Notes: generated from the sequence alone by a model not told the origin. A stretch of 64,000 bases of DNA from Macrolepiota albuminosa (GCA_027475525.1 JAMWFC010000091.1:124001-188000), one strand, 5' to 3'; positions 29,795 to 40,506 are shown, counted from the stretch's first letter. Numbers and translations: made by a program.

Positions 29795-32781
29795 ATGTTT
29801 CAGTCAACTGCTCCGAGTTTTGTTCAGAAGCGTTCTCTGTCGCCTGGGACCCAGGATTCTGCTCCATCCGTAGAGAAGAAACAGAGATTGGCCGATGAAA
29901 TTCATGTTCAGAGTGACCGAGACATGAATTCATCAGAAAAACGATCCATCACCCAGATAATCTATAAGCTTTGGTCTACAGTCGCAGAGGCGGAACTGTC
30001 ATCTGAACACTCGCAGTCTCTCTCTGTGTTCCAAGACTTGCAACAGGGAAAGTATCTTGAGCAGACCGAGTTACGAGATATAATCGATCGATGTATTGCA
30101 AACGAGACGTGGAAAGAATTACGAGAACATGGTCCGTCCATTCTGTAATATCAGTATTGATCTTGCAGCCTCAGATCTTCCTAGGCTTGAAGTTTTTAGA
30201 AGAAGGTCCTTTGCCTGTAACAGGTGTCGAAGGTACGTATCTTAACCAAGGTAACAAATTTAGTCTGAGATCGTCCAAGCAACGGAACGTTCTTGGGGTG
30301 TTGAATATAAAGGCTTAGCATCCAAGGCCTTGGAAAAAATTATCCTATTATATGCACGGTCCCAAAATCCCCCCTTCTATGCACAAGCCATCCCTATTGT
30401 CCAGTCGTCGGGAACCGGAAAATCTCGCATGATTGATGAACTGGCCAAAAAGTTGGTTGTGATTCCTCTCAATCTCCGACCTCTTGGACGTACAGGCAAG
30501 GCAGTCGTATCTTTTCATCTTGATCTATGTTGTTCACCATGGTTCTCGGTTTTCAGGGTTTCCCCCACGTGACAGACAAGTTCAATCTTACTTGTCTGTA
30601 GGAGGCACGTCCAGCGTGTTGAGATGTCTTTTGTTCTTGTCAGCAGTCTTCACATGCACCAAAGAAATTCTCGAAAACATCGACAATGAAATACGCAAAA
30701 TTCCCGAGCACGATTCCTCACACGTGAACAGTTCAGCAGCAGCAAAGTTTAGATTTCTTATGACCGCTGGTTTATCCTATGAATCGCAAGGTAGTTACCG
30801 CGTCGAGTTCTATAACAAAATCTTGGACATGGCTGAAAGTCAAAAAAATGAGATCGATTCTTCTGCAAGTACTCCGCTTGTCACATCCATCGCTACCTGC
30901 TCACTGAATGATGCAGGAACAACTACTTACGACCAAAGCTGAAGAGTTGACCTCCTGCGCTAAAGATATGGGATACGAAGCTGTTGTCTTTGCATTTGAC
31001 GAAGTTCAGCTAACAGATGAGAAAGGAGAAAATGTCTTCCATTGCCTTCGAAGGGCGTTAAATTGCATCACCGGAGTGAAAGCTCTGGTTTCGGTGTTTC
31101 TTTATACTGCCGGCGAGCGCGAGAAGCCTAATTATGCCCCGCCTTCATACACGGATCCTGGTCGACGTGTCTTGAACGAGAGCTTCAAACTCATCCCTCC
31201 TTTTACAGACATCGGTTTCGACCAACTAGTAGTCGGAAAAGTGAGAAATGGCGAACATTTTCTTCGAGATATGGTTTCTACTGAATGGATGTGCCAGTTT
31301 GGCCGGCCACTGTATGTCAAGAGTCATCCCCTCTTTTGACAATTTTTGACGTGATGCACAGGTTTGGAACACGCTATAATGAAGGAGGGGAGAGCGAAAG
31401 GAATAGCATCGTGGAATTTGCCGCCATGAAGCTTCTGGGTGGCCGCGAAGTTAACCAAAAGACTAAACCCCTTCTAAACGTCTCACATTGGATCGGTAGG
31501 TTCCTCCCCGTCATTTCTATGTTTTGAGAGGATATTTATCTTACTTTTAAAGCAATCTTGTCCGCCCGGATTCCCTTATGCTTTAATCGCACGACGTTAG
31601 CATCACAAACGCTGGAAGTCAACCAGGTAGAGCATCACATGCGCCTTTGCCTTGCGATAAAAAATAAAAACGAAACGGTCATCACCATCGCAGTCTCGGA
31701 ACCTATTTTGGCGGAGGGTGCCCGTTACATCGTCCAAAATTTCGACCTTGATCCAGCCGGTCTTCTAAAAGAAGTGCTTGCAGGTCCCACTCTTGCCAAG
31801 GGCGATCGCGGTGAGATGGTAGCTCTCCTGCTGTTCATACTGGCACGTGATGCAATCGTCGGGGACGGCCTAAACATGAAGTTAACCAGCTTTCTGAACG
31901 CTTTGCTGCGGTCGGGCGGTCCAAGCACTAAAGTCACTGAAGGCCAAGGAGGACCCTACGTTGGTGCATCTCACCTTTCGAATATTCTTCAAGGGCGCCC
32001 AATGTTCCTACATAAATCCGACGAAGACGTCTCGCTTCAACGTTGCTTTGAGCATTCACAAGTGCATTTCAACCACTTCATCAGGATCGAGCACGCCTCT
32101 GCCATGAATCGCAACACTCTCTACGGACTCATTGCTCGCGGTGCTGCGATACTATGCCGTGAAAACCAACTTGGAGTGGATGTGGTAATTCCGTTCGTCT
32201 TCGATGCTCGGAAACCTGTTGGCCCAGACAACGTGTCTGTGATCCTTTGCCAAGTTCGAAACGCCTTCGAGTACACCACAAAAGTCGTAGGATACCTGTT
32301 TGAACCGAATATGGACCCGTTTGTACTAGGAGTTTTCAACCCTCCGGACAAACAGCCTCCCATTCCTTTCATAAGGATGGTCATGGCTCTGGGTTCTCCC
32401 GAATCAGGTATCTCTATATTGAGTCCACAACGGTCCAACCCTCTTCGAGACAGCAAGCCGGCCGACAAATACACTGCGTACGATATCTGGTGTGCCGGAG
32501 CATGTTCTTCGACTTTCAGAGTGATCGAATCAAATGAAAACGACACTTACCAAGACTTGCTACATTCAGACGAACTCGGAGTATATTCTTCTCAACATGA
32601 ATCTGTGAAAATACGGGAGATGGTTCGAAAGATCAGGAAATCGGAGAATCCGGGAGTTAGGGGAGATGACCGAGAACATTTACAATATCTAAACGTGAGT
32701 CTTGAGCCTCATCGTCCTTTGGTCAAGGCTGAAACTTTGAGTTTCTCAAGGAATTTTGTAACTGACATGTTAGACCTGTAA
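29795..32781 (+). CDS. P-loop NTPase with possible nuclease-like C-terminus (CR-effector-like)
   Basis: A multi-exon gene. Well-supported introns: 30490-30556, 31312-31361 (GTATGT...CACAG) and 31496-31552 (GTAGGT...AAAG); each restores the frame. Less certain: 30216-30263, 30880-30916 (donor GTCACA) and one between about 30130 and 30168. Exon 1 has a basic, nuclear-signal-like EKKQR. Walker A is QSSGTGKSRM (about 30400-30430), following QNPPFYAQAIPI; Walker B is VVFAFDEVQ (about 30983-31009). The long last exon (31553-32781) contains GVDVVIPFVFDARKP and ILCQVRNAF (about 32176-32270), resembling the D...Q-x-K core of PD-(D/E)XK nucleases, though Lys is Arg here. The NTPase-plus-REase layout is that described for CR (Crinkler-type) effectors of fungi and oomycetes. 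The product would be an intracellular or secreted NTP-dependent protein. No stops in exons; probably intact. Confidence 0.65.
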
Positions 32782-32941
32782 CTCATGCATTTCGTACTCC
32801 TCTGTGTTAACACAATATGCATGTATGAATAGTATCACCGCTGTCCGTAACCATACTCAATCGTTTGAATTTTTGTTTCATCTGCGAAAAAATCAAGGTC
32901 AGTAGATTCCTCGTCTCTCACCTCAGCACTTTCGGTTCGTC

Positions 32942-33074
32942 TCAGACTACTTGTTCATTAGAAGGCTCATGTTTGATGTACCAGTAGATGTACGCTGTTA
33001 CGCATGCAAAGATGGCGGATCCGATCCCACTTAAGACTGCCTTGTTAGGTGAACCTCTCAAAGACCAATCGATG
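32942..33074 (-). other. Possible 3' exon with one transmembrane segment
   Basis: Minus-strand frame between a TAA and a TGA, about 43 codons: RGSPNKAVLSGIGS followed by a hydrophobic AIFACVTAYIYWYI and a short polar tail HEPSNEQVV. It looks like the end of a tail-anchored or single-pass protein, but no upstream exon could be linked. Confidence 0.25.
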
Positions 33075-33215
33075 CATCTTTATGGTTCTACCAGATTGGA
33101 ACAGTCATTTCGACATAACATGATCAAAACATCCAAATTGGGCACACCAACGGCTTGATATTCATGAATATATATGTATACAGATCATCAAATGAGCAAA
33201 CATTCACTCTAACAG

Positions 33216-34060
33216 CTAGATAGAAGAGAGAAGTACAGAAAGGCCCATTTGGCAACAGTAGTTAACGGCATCAAAACGAAGGGACAAAGGTTGAAACCTT
33301 CTTCTTGAGTCAAACATCCGAAAGATATGGGTCTCAAGGAGCAAATCACTGCCCTCCTCAACGCCAATGCAGACATTGAGGAAGTTCTCAAGCGCGTTAC
33401 GCTGCCTGCTAGGGCTGTTCACGACCTCAGTACCAGGCTACTAGCGGAGCCTTCAACGTGTACGAAAGAAGGGAGAGCACCGAGTAGAGAGGCTTGAAGT
33501 CCTCAGTGGTCACTGAGCCAACGGCAAGGAGCTCCGTGAGGATGGTCAGATCCAGAATGAGAGGGGTCGCGAGCGACTCGTTAAAAATATTGATAGATGA
33601 GCGACCGCCACAGAAGATCTCAGAATAATATTCGACGATGGCGCGCTAGGAATCTCCAACGGCGGGGACATACTTGATGACGACGTGGTCCAGATGCTCG
33701 TTCTTACCCTTCTCACACGCGGCAGGAATCGGTTGGCATCGACCATATCGTCAACCACAGGGGACTTGGAAATATCTTTTGTTGAACGAAATTGGCACTC
33801 AGAGGACAAGTTGTGTCCGTAGTTGTCGCCAAGATGGTTGTACGACACAATGGATAGCGGCTTGATACCTGCATTGACGAGGAACCTCGGTGAGGACAGA
33901 CTTGAGCTTGGCTGGCCAGACTTGAGATCATCACCGCCGATGAAGGACTTGTGACCCTCAGCGAGGTCAAAAGGCATTCTGGGGAGCACCGTTGACGAAC
34001 GGTTCACCCTCGAGGATAGCAGTGACGGCAAAGGGAAACGAACATGCAAAGATTTGTTTG
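33216..34060 (-). pseudogene. INO1: Fragment of inositol-3-phosphate synthase
   Basis: Minus-strand reading gives [65 protein letters not shown] and, lower down, QRNALENFLNVCIG. These follow, in order, conserved segments of the C-terminal half of myo-inositol-1-phosphate synthase (INO1), the NAD-dependent enzyme that converts glucose 6-phosphate into inositol phosphate. The N-terminal NAD-binding half is absent. The frame shifts several times (near 33720 and 33560) and has no intact ORF, so this is a dead fragment. Upstream it abuts a PKS fragment with no spacer of note. Confidence 0.8.
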
Positions 34061-34084
34061 TGAGTCTTTTTTTCGCAAACGCGT

Positions 34085-34225
34085 GATCGGAATCTCATCG
34101 GCATCACCCCTGCATCCTCCGCTTTCATAGCGCATCTTTGCACCATCAGACGAACACAATAGGCGACGATGCGTAAGGCGTCCTCCACGGAAATAATAAA
34201 AATGCAGCATATTCTCCTAGGCTGG
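34085..34225 (-). pseudogene. PKS acyltransferase fragment, part 2
   Basis: Just beyond the LINE poly(A) the minus strand reads SLGEYAAF and, after a one-base frameshift, SVEDALRIVAYCVRLMVQ. These are the residues after the active-site GHS in acyltransferase domains of polyketide and fatty-acid synthases. Together with 38949-39091 it forms one domain split by the LINE. Frameshifted and truncated at the junction with the INO1 fragment. Confidence 0.75.
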
Positions 34226-34233
34226 GATATGTT

Positions 34234-34235
<2 letters not shown>

Positions 34236-34269
<34 letters not shown>
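34236..34269 (-). repeat. LINE poly(A) tail (T34 on plus strand)
   Basis: Thirty-four consecutive T on the plus strand at the 3' end of the minus-strand LINE. Confidence 0.95.
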
Positions 34270-34270
<1 letters not shown>

Positions 34271-34450
34271 GAGTAGCGTTTAGTAGTAGAGAACAACCGC
34301 CCTAGGCGTCCACCCTCTACCCGCAGTACCGCTCACCTGGGATTAAAACCAGGTTCCGATAAATCGGGCAGTTCATCAGATTTTGATCAATATCTCCGCG
34401 AGGAAATGCCTTTACGCACTAGTGTGGGGCTACGGGCCCGTGGTTAGACC

Positions 34451-37400
34451 TCAGCCTATACCCTCTTCCATTACGGGCCTATTACCCACTAAAACCCCGC
34501 TCTTAGCAGCAATGGTTAAGTCATCAATTATTTTTTCTGTGTCCACGATCCCTGTCTCTTCCCATGTCTCTATAACTAGTTTAATGGTCAGTGATTTCTT
34601 CCCAAGTTTTGTCTTCGTTAGTTTGAAATCTAAGTCGGCTCTTTTTGATATTGCCGAGCTCCATCTATTCATGACTTCGATTGCGGAATGGGGAATGTCG
34701 TTATTTTGGATCACTCTTTCACATCTTAGAGCCCAAATCATCTGTGCTGCTTCTACAATAAGGATTCTGTGTAACCTAGAAAGTCCCAGCGATCTACAGC
34801 CGTCTTCGTACTTAGTCATCAATGGACTTCCCAAAATGGAGCTTATATTCTGTTTCCTTAGGTCTTTCCTGGTCCTTTTTACCCATATCTCGTTTACCAT
34901 TTCCCACACGATGGATTGACCTGTGCATACACATTCAGTCAAAATGTGGTTCAGGGAATCCACTTCGTCATCATGTTTGCATGTGACTCTCGCTTTCAAA
35001 TCCGGATTCATATTTGGTCGGTCCCAGTATGTTCCGACCTTGTATGCGTCATGGGCACACTTCCACAGGAAAATTCTGAGTGGTTTGGAGAAGTCTTTAC
35101 TTCTGAAGCTGAGCCAAATTTGCTTGTCACTCAGGGCTTTTTTATTGACTTTTAGTATAGACTTCTTTATCTTCCTTATCATGGCGCACGTTCTCGGTCT
35201 CTGGGGTATTGATAAATCTCCCCTTATTTTCTTGTAAGCAATCGCTTGCGTGATCTTCATTAGTTTTGCACCAGTCAGATGAAGCTCTGTGGGTATTGGG
35301 GGAAGGGTGATGGGTCTGTCGTTGTTCATGGCACCTTTTGCCATTGTACTGGCGCTTTGCTCCCGTGAAGTTATTTGGGAATCAGATAAGTCATTAATAT
35401 ATATTGGTGCCATATGCATTCTTAGGCAACCGATCGTCGATATTATCAGGCCAGCGTTGTGGGAACCTATGAATCCTGTGTCCTCCTTTTCCTTCAGCTT
35501 GGTCGTCAAGTTATCAATGGTGTCTCCTGTTCTGATATGCAATTTTAACGGGGTTCTTATTCCTATTTTCATCGAGGCCAGCAGTATTGCTAGAAAATTT
35601 TTTCCGCCTCCAGTATCATGCTCTAGGCTGTACCACATACCGTTCGTATCCAGTTCTTCTTTATCTATGAAGGTAACACCAGCGCCCATGATACTTCCTT
35701 GTCTTACATCTTTATAAGCTTTGCTCGTGCCTTTCACAAAGGCTTCAATGGGTTGCATTGGAATTTCGGAGGGCTCACGACAGTATGTTTGATTATATAC
35801 AGGGCCCGAGGTGAAGATTCTAAATACTTCTGCAAGGGATCCAGCCGTTGTTAAGTTGGCATCGAAAATGTTTGATGAAGGGAGTTCTTCGATTAGTGCA
35901 TCCCTCTCAACTATTAGTCTACGATCATCTGGCTGTGGTGCTCTCGGGTTCCACTTTCCTGGCAGGGTTCCGATCATATCGTTCGCTCTGATAGAACAGG
36001 AATGTGGGTGGTTGCAGTTCTCATTGTTTTCCATTCTCATGCAGCTCAGACATTCACATTCATCTGTTTTGAGGTGGTTTATATCTTCGATTACACTCGC
36101 AATCCTCTCCGCATCCCCGACTTTAAACATTTTATGGTTAGATTTTAAACATTCAGCTATTTTTCCGTGGTTCATTCTTCTTAGCTTAGGTTGTGCAGCG
36201 TGATGGTACCAGATAGGCATGTTTCTCAGAATATCACGGTTGAAAGCCAGTCCTTCTGGGCGTACATTGTATTCTTTTGCGGTTTTGAAGAGTTTTGTCA
36301 GGTCAGGACATATCTCACCACGTGAAGATGTTTTGGGTCTCCATGTCTGGAGAAACGGGTTAATTTTTACTCTGTCATCTACATTCTCCTCAATCTTTGG
36401 AACATTTTTTGCTATGAGGACGTCTGCTACGTACGCCCATAACGGTCTATCGTCGTCGAGCCTAAGGTAGGATTTTAACCACATAATGTCTATTGCCTTA
36501 TTCCTCGTTTTGATATCAACCAAGGCTCTACCTCCTTCACTTAACGGTCTGAACATTGTTTGTTCATTTACCAGGGCATTGCCTCCTGCCCACATGAATT
36601 TGTTTGCTCTCCTCATGACAGACTTTTCAATGTTCGCAGGCATACCTTGTACCTGAGTAAGGTATTGTGTCATTCCTGCTATTACCATTTGTACAATTAA
36701 TCGTCTTCCTTCTAATGTAGGGTTTGATTTGGCCCAGTTTTCCAAGCTTTTGTCAATTTTTTCGAGGACATTAGACCATGGGGCACTTAGGTCAGACATA
36801 TTTCCAAACCACGCGCCTAGAATCCTAGTTGACGACCCTTCTTCCACTATGTGGATATTATCAGGGATTCTCGATTTGTCGGGTTTTGTCCTCCTTTCCT
36901 TTAGAACTTCCTTCCGGTAATCAGCTGTACCAATTGGGATAATTTCAGTCTTTGCTATATTAAAATTCGCTTTTGCTGCTATACACCAATCATCAAGGAT
37001 TTCGTTTAGAGACTCCAAGTCATCATCTTCGGAAAGGAAAGTCGTGGTATCATCAGCGAAAAGGCTTGCTATTAACTTCTCAGTGTGGCCTGAGATTGAG
37101 TACCCTTTGAGATTTGAGGCTCTCAGAGAGGCTGCAAGGGGCTCTATGGCCAGGTCAAAAAGTAGACATGACAAGGGGTCACCTTGTCTGACACCTCTAG
37201 TAATATTCCACGGGGAGCTGAGAACCCCATTAATCATTATACGTGTTTGGGCAGTTTTATATAGCGATTTTACTGTGTTTATAAATGTACTTGGAATTCC
37301 GAACCTCTCTAGAGTTTTCCATAGATATTCATGATCAATTTTATTGTATGCCTTTTCTTGATCTAGGGCAACTATTAGTCCATTTATTTCATTTGCTTCC

Positions 37401-38944
37401 GCATAGTGAATCATCATGCGTATTAGTTTTGTTTGGTCAGTAATGCTCCTACCCGTGATAAAACCTGCTTGGCTCGGGTGTATGAGATCAGTAATTACTT
37501 TTGAAAGACGGTTTGTGAGTGCTTTAGTGAACATCTTATAATCAGTGTTTAGGCAAGTAATCGGTCTATAATTTGCTATATCTGTTTTTTCATTCTTTTT
37601 GTAGAGAGGACACATCCAACCATCTGAGAAGGGGGAGTTATCTATTATACCGTATTGCTGTATATCTTCACACATCAGTCTAAGCAGTTCAATTAGATTG
37701 CAAGTCACTTTCTGGGAGCCTCCACCCCGGTTATGATTGTCATCATTAATGAACTGACCATTCATGGATTTCCAGAACTCATACGGAATTCCATCAGGGC
37801 CAGGAGCGGAGCTATTATTTGACGTCTTCAGGGCCGTCATGAGTTCTTGGAGTTCTATTAACCCAGCTAAGTCGTCACTCTGTGTTTCTGTAGTGTGGGT
37901 TTTGATTGTGTTTAGGACTTTAGTAATTTTTTCATTTCTGCATTCATTTATCACGTTACGACACTGAGTCTGTAGATGATCGTGGTACAATTTCCCGAGT
38001 TCTGCCATCTTTGCTGAATCTGTTTCATACGCTGATTCATGGATGCCTGGGTTAGGTTTTTTGAGAGCGAATATTAGGTCTCTCGGACGAGCTTGCTTGT
38101 TATTACTTGTCCAGTACTTGCACATGGTTTCGCCATTGACTCTGTTTTTCACTGCTATCGCCTCCCTCTTATACATGTGGTATTTGTGTTCTAGAGTGGT
38201 AAGTTCTTTTGTTATTTCTTTTAGTGCATTTCTCTTGTTGATGTCGTTTAGATTCTCGTTTAATAGAATACTATCTCTTTTATGGACTATGGATGATCTT
38301 TCCTTCCGATATTTGGGGACTATATTCCTGTCCCGCTCCCTTGCCATGGTGAGAGCATCTTCCTTCCACTTGTTGTATATTGTTTGGGGGTTCTTCTCAG
38401 GACTTCTATTTCCATTTAGTGCCTTTATCTCATTTGTTGCCGTCATACCCGTTTTCATTACAAACTTCCTAAATTTTTCATCTTTGATGATGTGCGCTTT
38501 CAGGGTCCACCTGCCTCTTCCAATTGTCGGGGCATTTGCGTGCGCAATTTGTACCGTTGTGAGGAGGTGATCAGTACCTGGTACTGCCGATGGAGATATG
38601 TTCCAGTTCCTAGCGGAGGCTGCTACATGATCAGCCATGTAGATTCTGTCGATCCTGGACATGGAGGAGGTTGCATCCTGGATGAACGTAAACGTTCTCA
38701 TTGTTGTAAATGTATCTCTCCAAGAGTCCCTCACACTTAGGTTTTGTTTTAGGTTATCAAGAGCATCTTTTGCATCGTCTGGATCAGTTCTCATAGGAGC
38801 CCTATCCTGCGCATCTTCTACCATGTTGAAATCACCCATAAGTATGTCTACATTGATTCGGGGGTTCCGGGCAAAGTATTGATTGATATCGTTCCAGAAC
38901 TTTGCATTTTCATTTTTGCAATTCACTAAGCACAAACAAGTCAC
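34451..38944 (-). CDS. LINE ORF2: endonuclease, RT, RNase H-like
   Basis: About 1,498 codons without a stop. The listed start is the element border, not a Met; a nominal Met at 39331 lies in the neighbouring gene remnant. Endonuclease: ILMGDFNMVED, SRIDRIYM and GTDHLLTT. RT: SAPGPDGIPYEFW, YRPITCLNTDYKMF, PSQAGFITGRS, ALDQEKAYNKID, GVRQGDPLSCLLF and the catalytic FADDTTTF (about 37048-37065). Near the C-terminus are an RNase H-like segment (about 35500-35720) and a degraded zinc motif (SLNHILTEC, first pair incomplete). The endonuclease N-terminus is missing. Domain order fits the Tad/I-like LINE group of fungi. The enzyme nicks target DNA and primes reverse transcription there. Confidence 0.88.
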   Translation of the reverse strand: MTCLCLVNCKNENAKFWNDINQYFARNPRINVDILMGDFNMVEDAQDRAPMRTDPDDAKDALDNLKQNLSVRDSWRDTFTTMRTFTFIQDATSSMSRIDRIYMADHVAASARNWNISPSAVPGTDHLLTTVQIAHANAPTIGRGRWTLKAHIIKDEKFRKFVMKTGMTATNEIKALNGNRSPEKNPQTIYNKWKEDALTMARERDRNIVPKYRKERSSIVHKRDSILLNENLNDINKRNALKEITKELTTLEHKYHMYKREAIAVKNRVNGETMCKYWTSNNKQARPRDLIFALKKPNPGIHESAYETDSAKMAELGKLYHDHLQTQCRNVINECRNEKITKVLNTIKTHTTETQSDDLAGLIELQELMTALKTSNNSSAPGPDGIPYEFWKSMNGQFINDDNHNRGGGSQKVTCNLIELLRLMCEDIQQYGIIDNSPFSDGWMCPLYKKNEKTDIANYRPITCLNTDYKMFTKALTNRLSKVITDLIHPSQAGFITGRSITDQTKLIRMMIHYAEANEINGLIVALDQEKAYNKIDHEYLWKTLERFGIPSTFINTVKSLYKTAQTRIMINGVLSSPWNITRGVRQGDPLSCLLFDLAIEPLAASLRASNLKGYSISGHTEKLIASLFADDTTTFLSEDDDLESLNEILDDWCIAAKANFNIAKTEIIPIGTADYRKEVLKERRTKPDKSRIPDNIHIVEEGSSTRILGAWFGNMSDLSAPWSNVLEKIDKSLENWAKSNPTLEGRRLIVQMVIAGMTQYLTQVQGMPANIEKSVMRRANKFMWAGGNALVNEQTMFRPLSEGGRALVDIKTRNKAIDIMWLKSYLRLDDDRPLWAYVADVLIAKNVPKIEENVDDRVKINPFLQTWRPKTSSRGEICPDLTKLFKTAKEYNVRPEGLAFNRDILRNMPIWYHHAAQPKLRRMNHGKIAECLKSNHKMFKVGDAERIASVIEDINHLKTDECECLSCMRMENNENCNHPHSCSIRANDMIGTLPGKWNPRAPQPDDRRLIVERDALIEELPSSNIFDANLTTAGSLAEVFRIFTSGPVYNQTYCREPSEIPMQPIEAFVKGTSKAYKDVRQGSIMGAGVTFIDKEELDTNGMWYSLEHDTGGGKNFLAILLASMKIGIRTPLKLHIRTGDTIDNLTTKLKEKEDTGFIGSHNAGLIISTIGCLRMHMAPIYINDLSDSQITSREQSASTMAKGAMNNDRPITLPPIPTELHLTGAKLMKITQAIAYKKIRGDLSIPQRPRTCAMIRKIKKSILKVNKKALSDKQIWLSFRSKDFSKPLRIFLWKCAHDAYKVGTYWDRPNMNPDLKARVTCKHDDEVDSLNHILTECVCTGQSIVWEMVNEIWVKRTRKDLRKQNISSILGSPLMTKYEDGCRSLGLSRLHRILIVEAAQMIWALRCERVIQNNDIPHSAIEVMNRWSSAISKRADLDFKLTKTKLGKKSLTIKLVIETWEETGIVDTEKIIDDLTIAAKSGVLVGNRPVMEEGIG

Positions 38945-38948
38945 TGAC

Positions 38949-39091
38949 CTGTGCCCTACAACTACCGCTGGTGAAACTCCCCAGGACATCCAAAGCCTTG
39001 CGAGAGCGTACTGAAGAACGAATATAGAAGCTTGATAGGCTTCGAACTCTTCTAGGTCTGAAAGACCACTCGCTGACGAATCGGCTGTGAG
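38949..39091 (-). pseudogene. PKS acyltransferase fragment, part 1
   Basis: The minus strand encodes FVLQYALARLWMSWG and SPAVVVGH, the segment leading to the GHSxGE active site of polyketide-synthase acyltransferase domains. The Ser itself and LGEYAA lie on the far side of the LINE (34225). Upstream, the sequence joins the membrane-protein pseudogene at 39091/39092 without a recognisable boundary element. Confidence 0.8.
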
Positions 39092-40506
39092 AATATGCAA
39101 TGGGCGCGAGAAGTTGTATACAAATATGAAATATTGGAATCTGAGAAACGACGTTGTAATGGACGTGGATCTGGGGGAGGGGGAGCATCCACAGGCTTGC
39201 GCACGACTATGACCATAGCCATGGGATTGATTACTGAAGTGGAAGCTGGATCTTCCCTTCGATGAGATGGTACGGCAAGGAGATTCAATAGAAGAAAGAA
39301 CGACAAAACGATGAGGGAGAAGATTGCGCAAGCGCAGTAGAAAAATTGAGCGTTCAAAAAACTAACAAGGGCTGCAAAACCGGGGGTAACTAGGGGTGAA
39401 AGGATGACTGTAATGGAGGTCGAGTTGCTGTCGCTGACAATCTCTGCCGATGGAGAAAGAATAATACTCGTGCTCGTGGCCAAGGTGGATGTGATATTGA
39501 CGGTGTCCAATGATTCGACGTTTGAAGCAACTGGCGACGGTCTATTGGCTGGCTACCAGGTACAGAGACGAGATCGTTATACCTGTGCGCAGAGTCAGCA
39601 ATGCCAACGGAGAAAGAATGCGACGAACGGCGCGTCCATTGACTGGGTTGTAGGGTCAGAGATGCGATCGCTGTGCACATGTGGATGGTATTCGAATGCA
39701 ATAAGGTGAGGCGCATCTGAGCCCCCAGAACCTTGAATATAAATTTCAATCATCGGCGACAGTGATGACAGAAGCAAGTACCTACTGTTAGAGGAGATCT
39801 GATAGGTGGGGGCGTTGTTAACCGGAGACAAACCTTCTATATGCTCGCCAACTGTGGCAGGGAGAATGCCGGCTTTTTTAGCAATGACCATAGAAGAGTT
39901 CGTGAAATGTATGACGCAAGCAGGGAGAGACGTGTTTCCTAGTGACTGTCGGATATATACAAATGAGTCGTTTGAATCGCCCGGAGAAGATGCGGAAGCC
40001 TGGTCAACGACGTCAACGGCGAGGGATGCGGCCAACGATTTGATCACTTGCTCATTGACAGAGGTAGATGGTGCGCTTAAGTTACCAATCGTCGCTGAAA
40101 TTGGTGGCGCAAAATCAGAATCAGTAGCAGCAGGGAGATGACATAACAGTGACATACTATTCGAGGAGCCATTAGAGGTGATTTGGCCATCGAGAGATTC
40201 AAAGCGTCCGCCTTGAGACCCTTCGATGCGAGGTACATCTGGTACACGCCGCGCATCTGGACGAGACAGGAGGTACCGGAGGTGAGCCAGTTGCTCGGGT
40301 GTAACAAGCTGTGGTAGTGACAACGAATCTTTGACTGTTTCAGTATTAAAGTGCCATAATCTAGCCACTCGGAAAGGCTTGTTTGCGAAAAGACTCTGAG
40401 CCGTCGGCGGAGGGTCTGGAGGGACAAAAATCCAATAGAGTGCGCAGAAGCCAGCTGTTGCAAGGGGAAGCACGACTTGGACAAAGAAAGTGTTGCGCAT
40501 GGTCAA
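39092..40506 (-). pseudogene. Membrane protein with internal repeats, copy B (truncated)
   Basis: Near-identical to 24766-26160, including the intron. It is broken in two ways. One base is missing relative to copy A at about 39540 (GACGGTCTATT against GACGTGTCTATT), which shifts the frame after VPGSQPID. The 3' half, including the two RRRHTTGR units, is replaced at 39091 by PKS sequence. The N-terminal exon (40506 to about 39630, with the first transmembrane segment) is still open. Confidence 0.85.

Larger units (their letters stand above)
34236..38948 (-). mobile_element. LINE (non-LTR retrotransposon), 5'-truncated
   Basis: A minus-strand element ending in a 34-nt poly(A), seen as T34 at 34236-34269. 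It contains endonuclease, reverse transcriptase and an RNase H-like region in one open frame. Its 5' border is at about 38948, where PKS sequence ends. No convincing target-site duplication is visible (at best CACAG/CCCAG). The absence of a separate ORF1 and the incomplete endonuclease N-terminus indicate 5' truncation. The tail length and open ORF suggest a recent insertion. Confidence 0.9.

Noticed and set aside
33216..34225. The PKS piece and the INO1 piece read as one gene
   Set aside because: The EDALRIVAYCVRLM segment fits acyltransferase sequence after GHSLGEYAA, while [14 protein letters not shown] onward fits inositol-3-phosphate synthase. They belong to different families and are frameshifted against each other.
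34451..39331. A 1,626-codon ORF as a single gene
   Set aside because: Its first 80 or so codons read the wrong frame of the membrane-protein copy B, the next 50 are PKS acyltransferase and the rest is LINE. It is an accidental read-through, so the LINE part was annotated separately.
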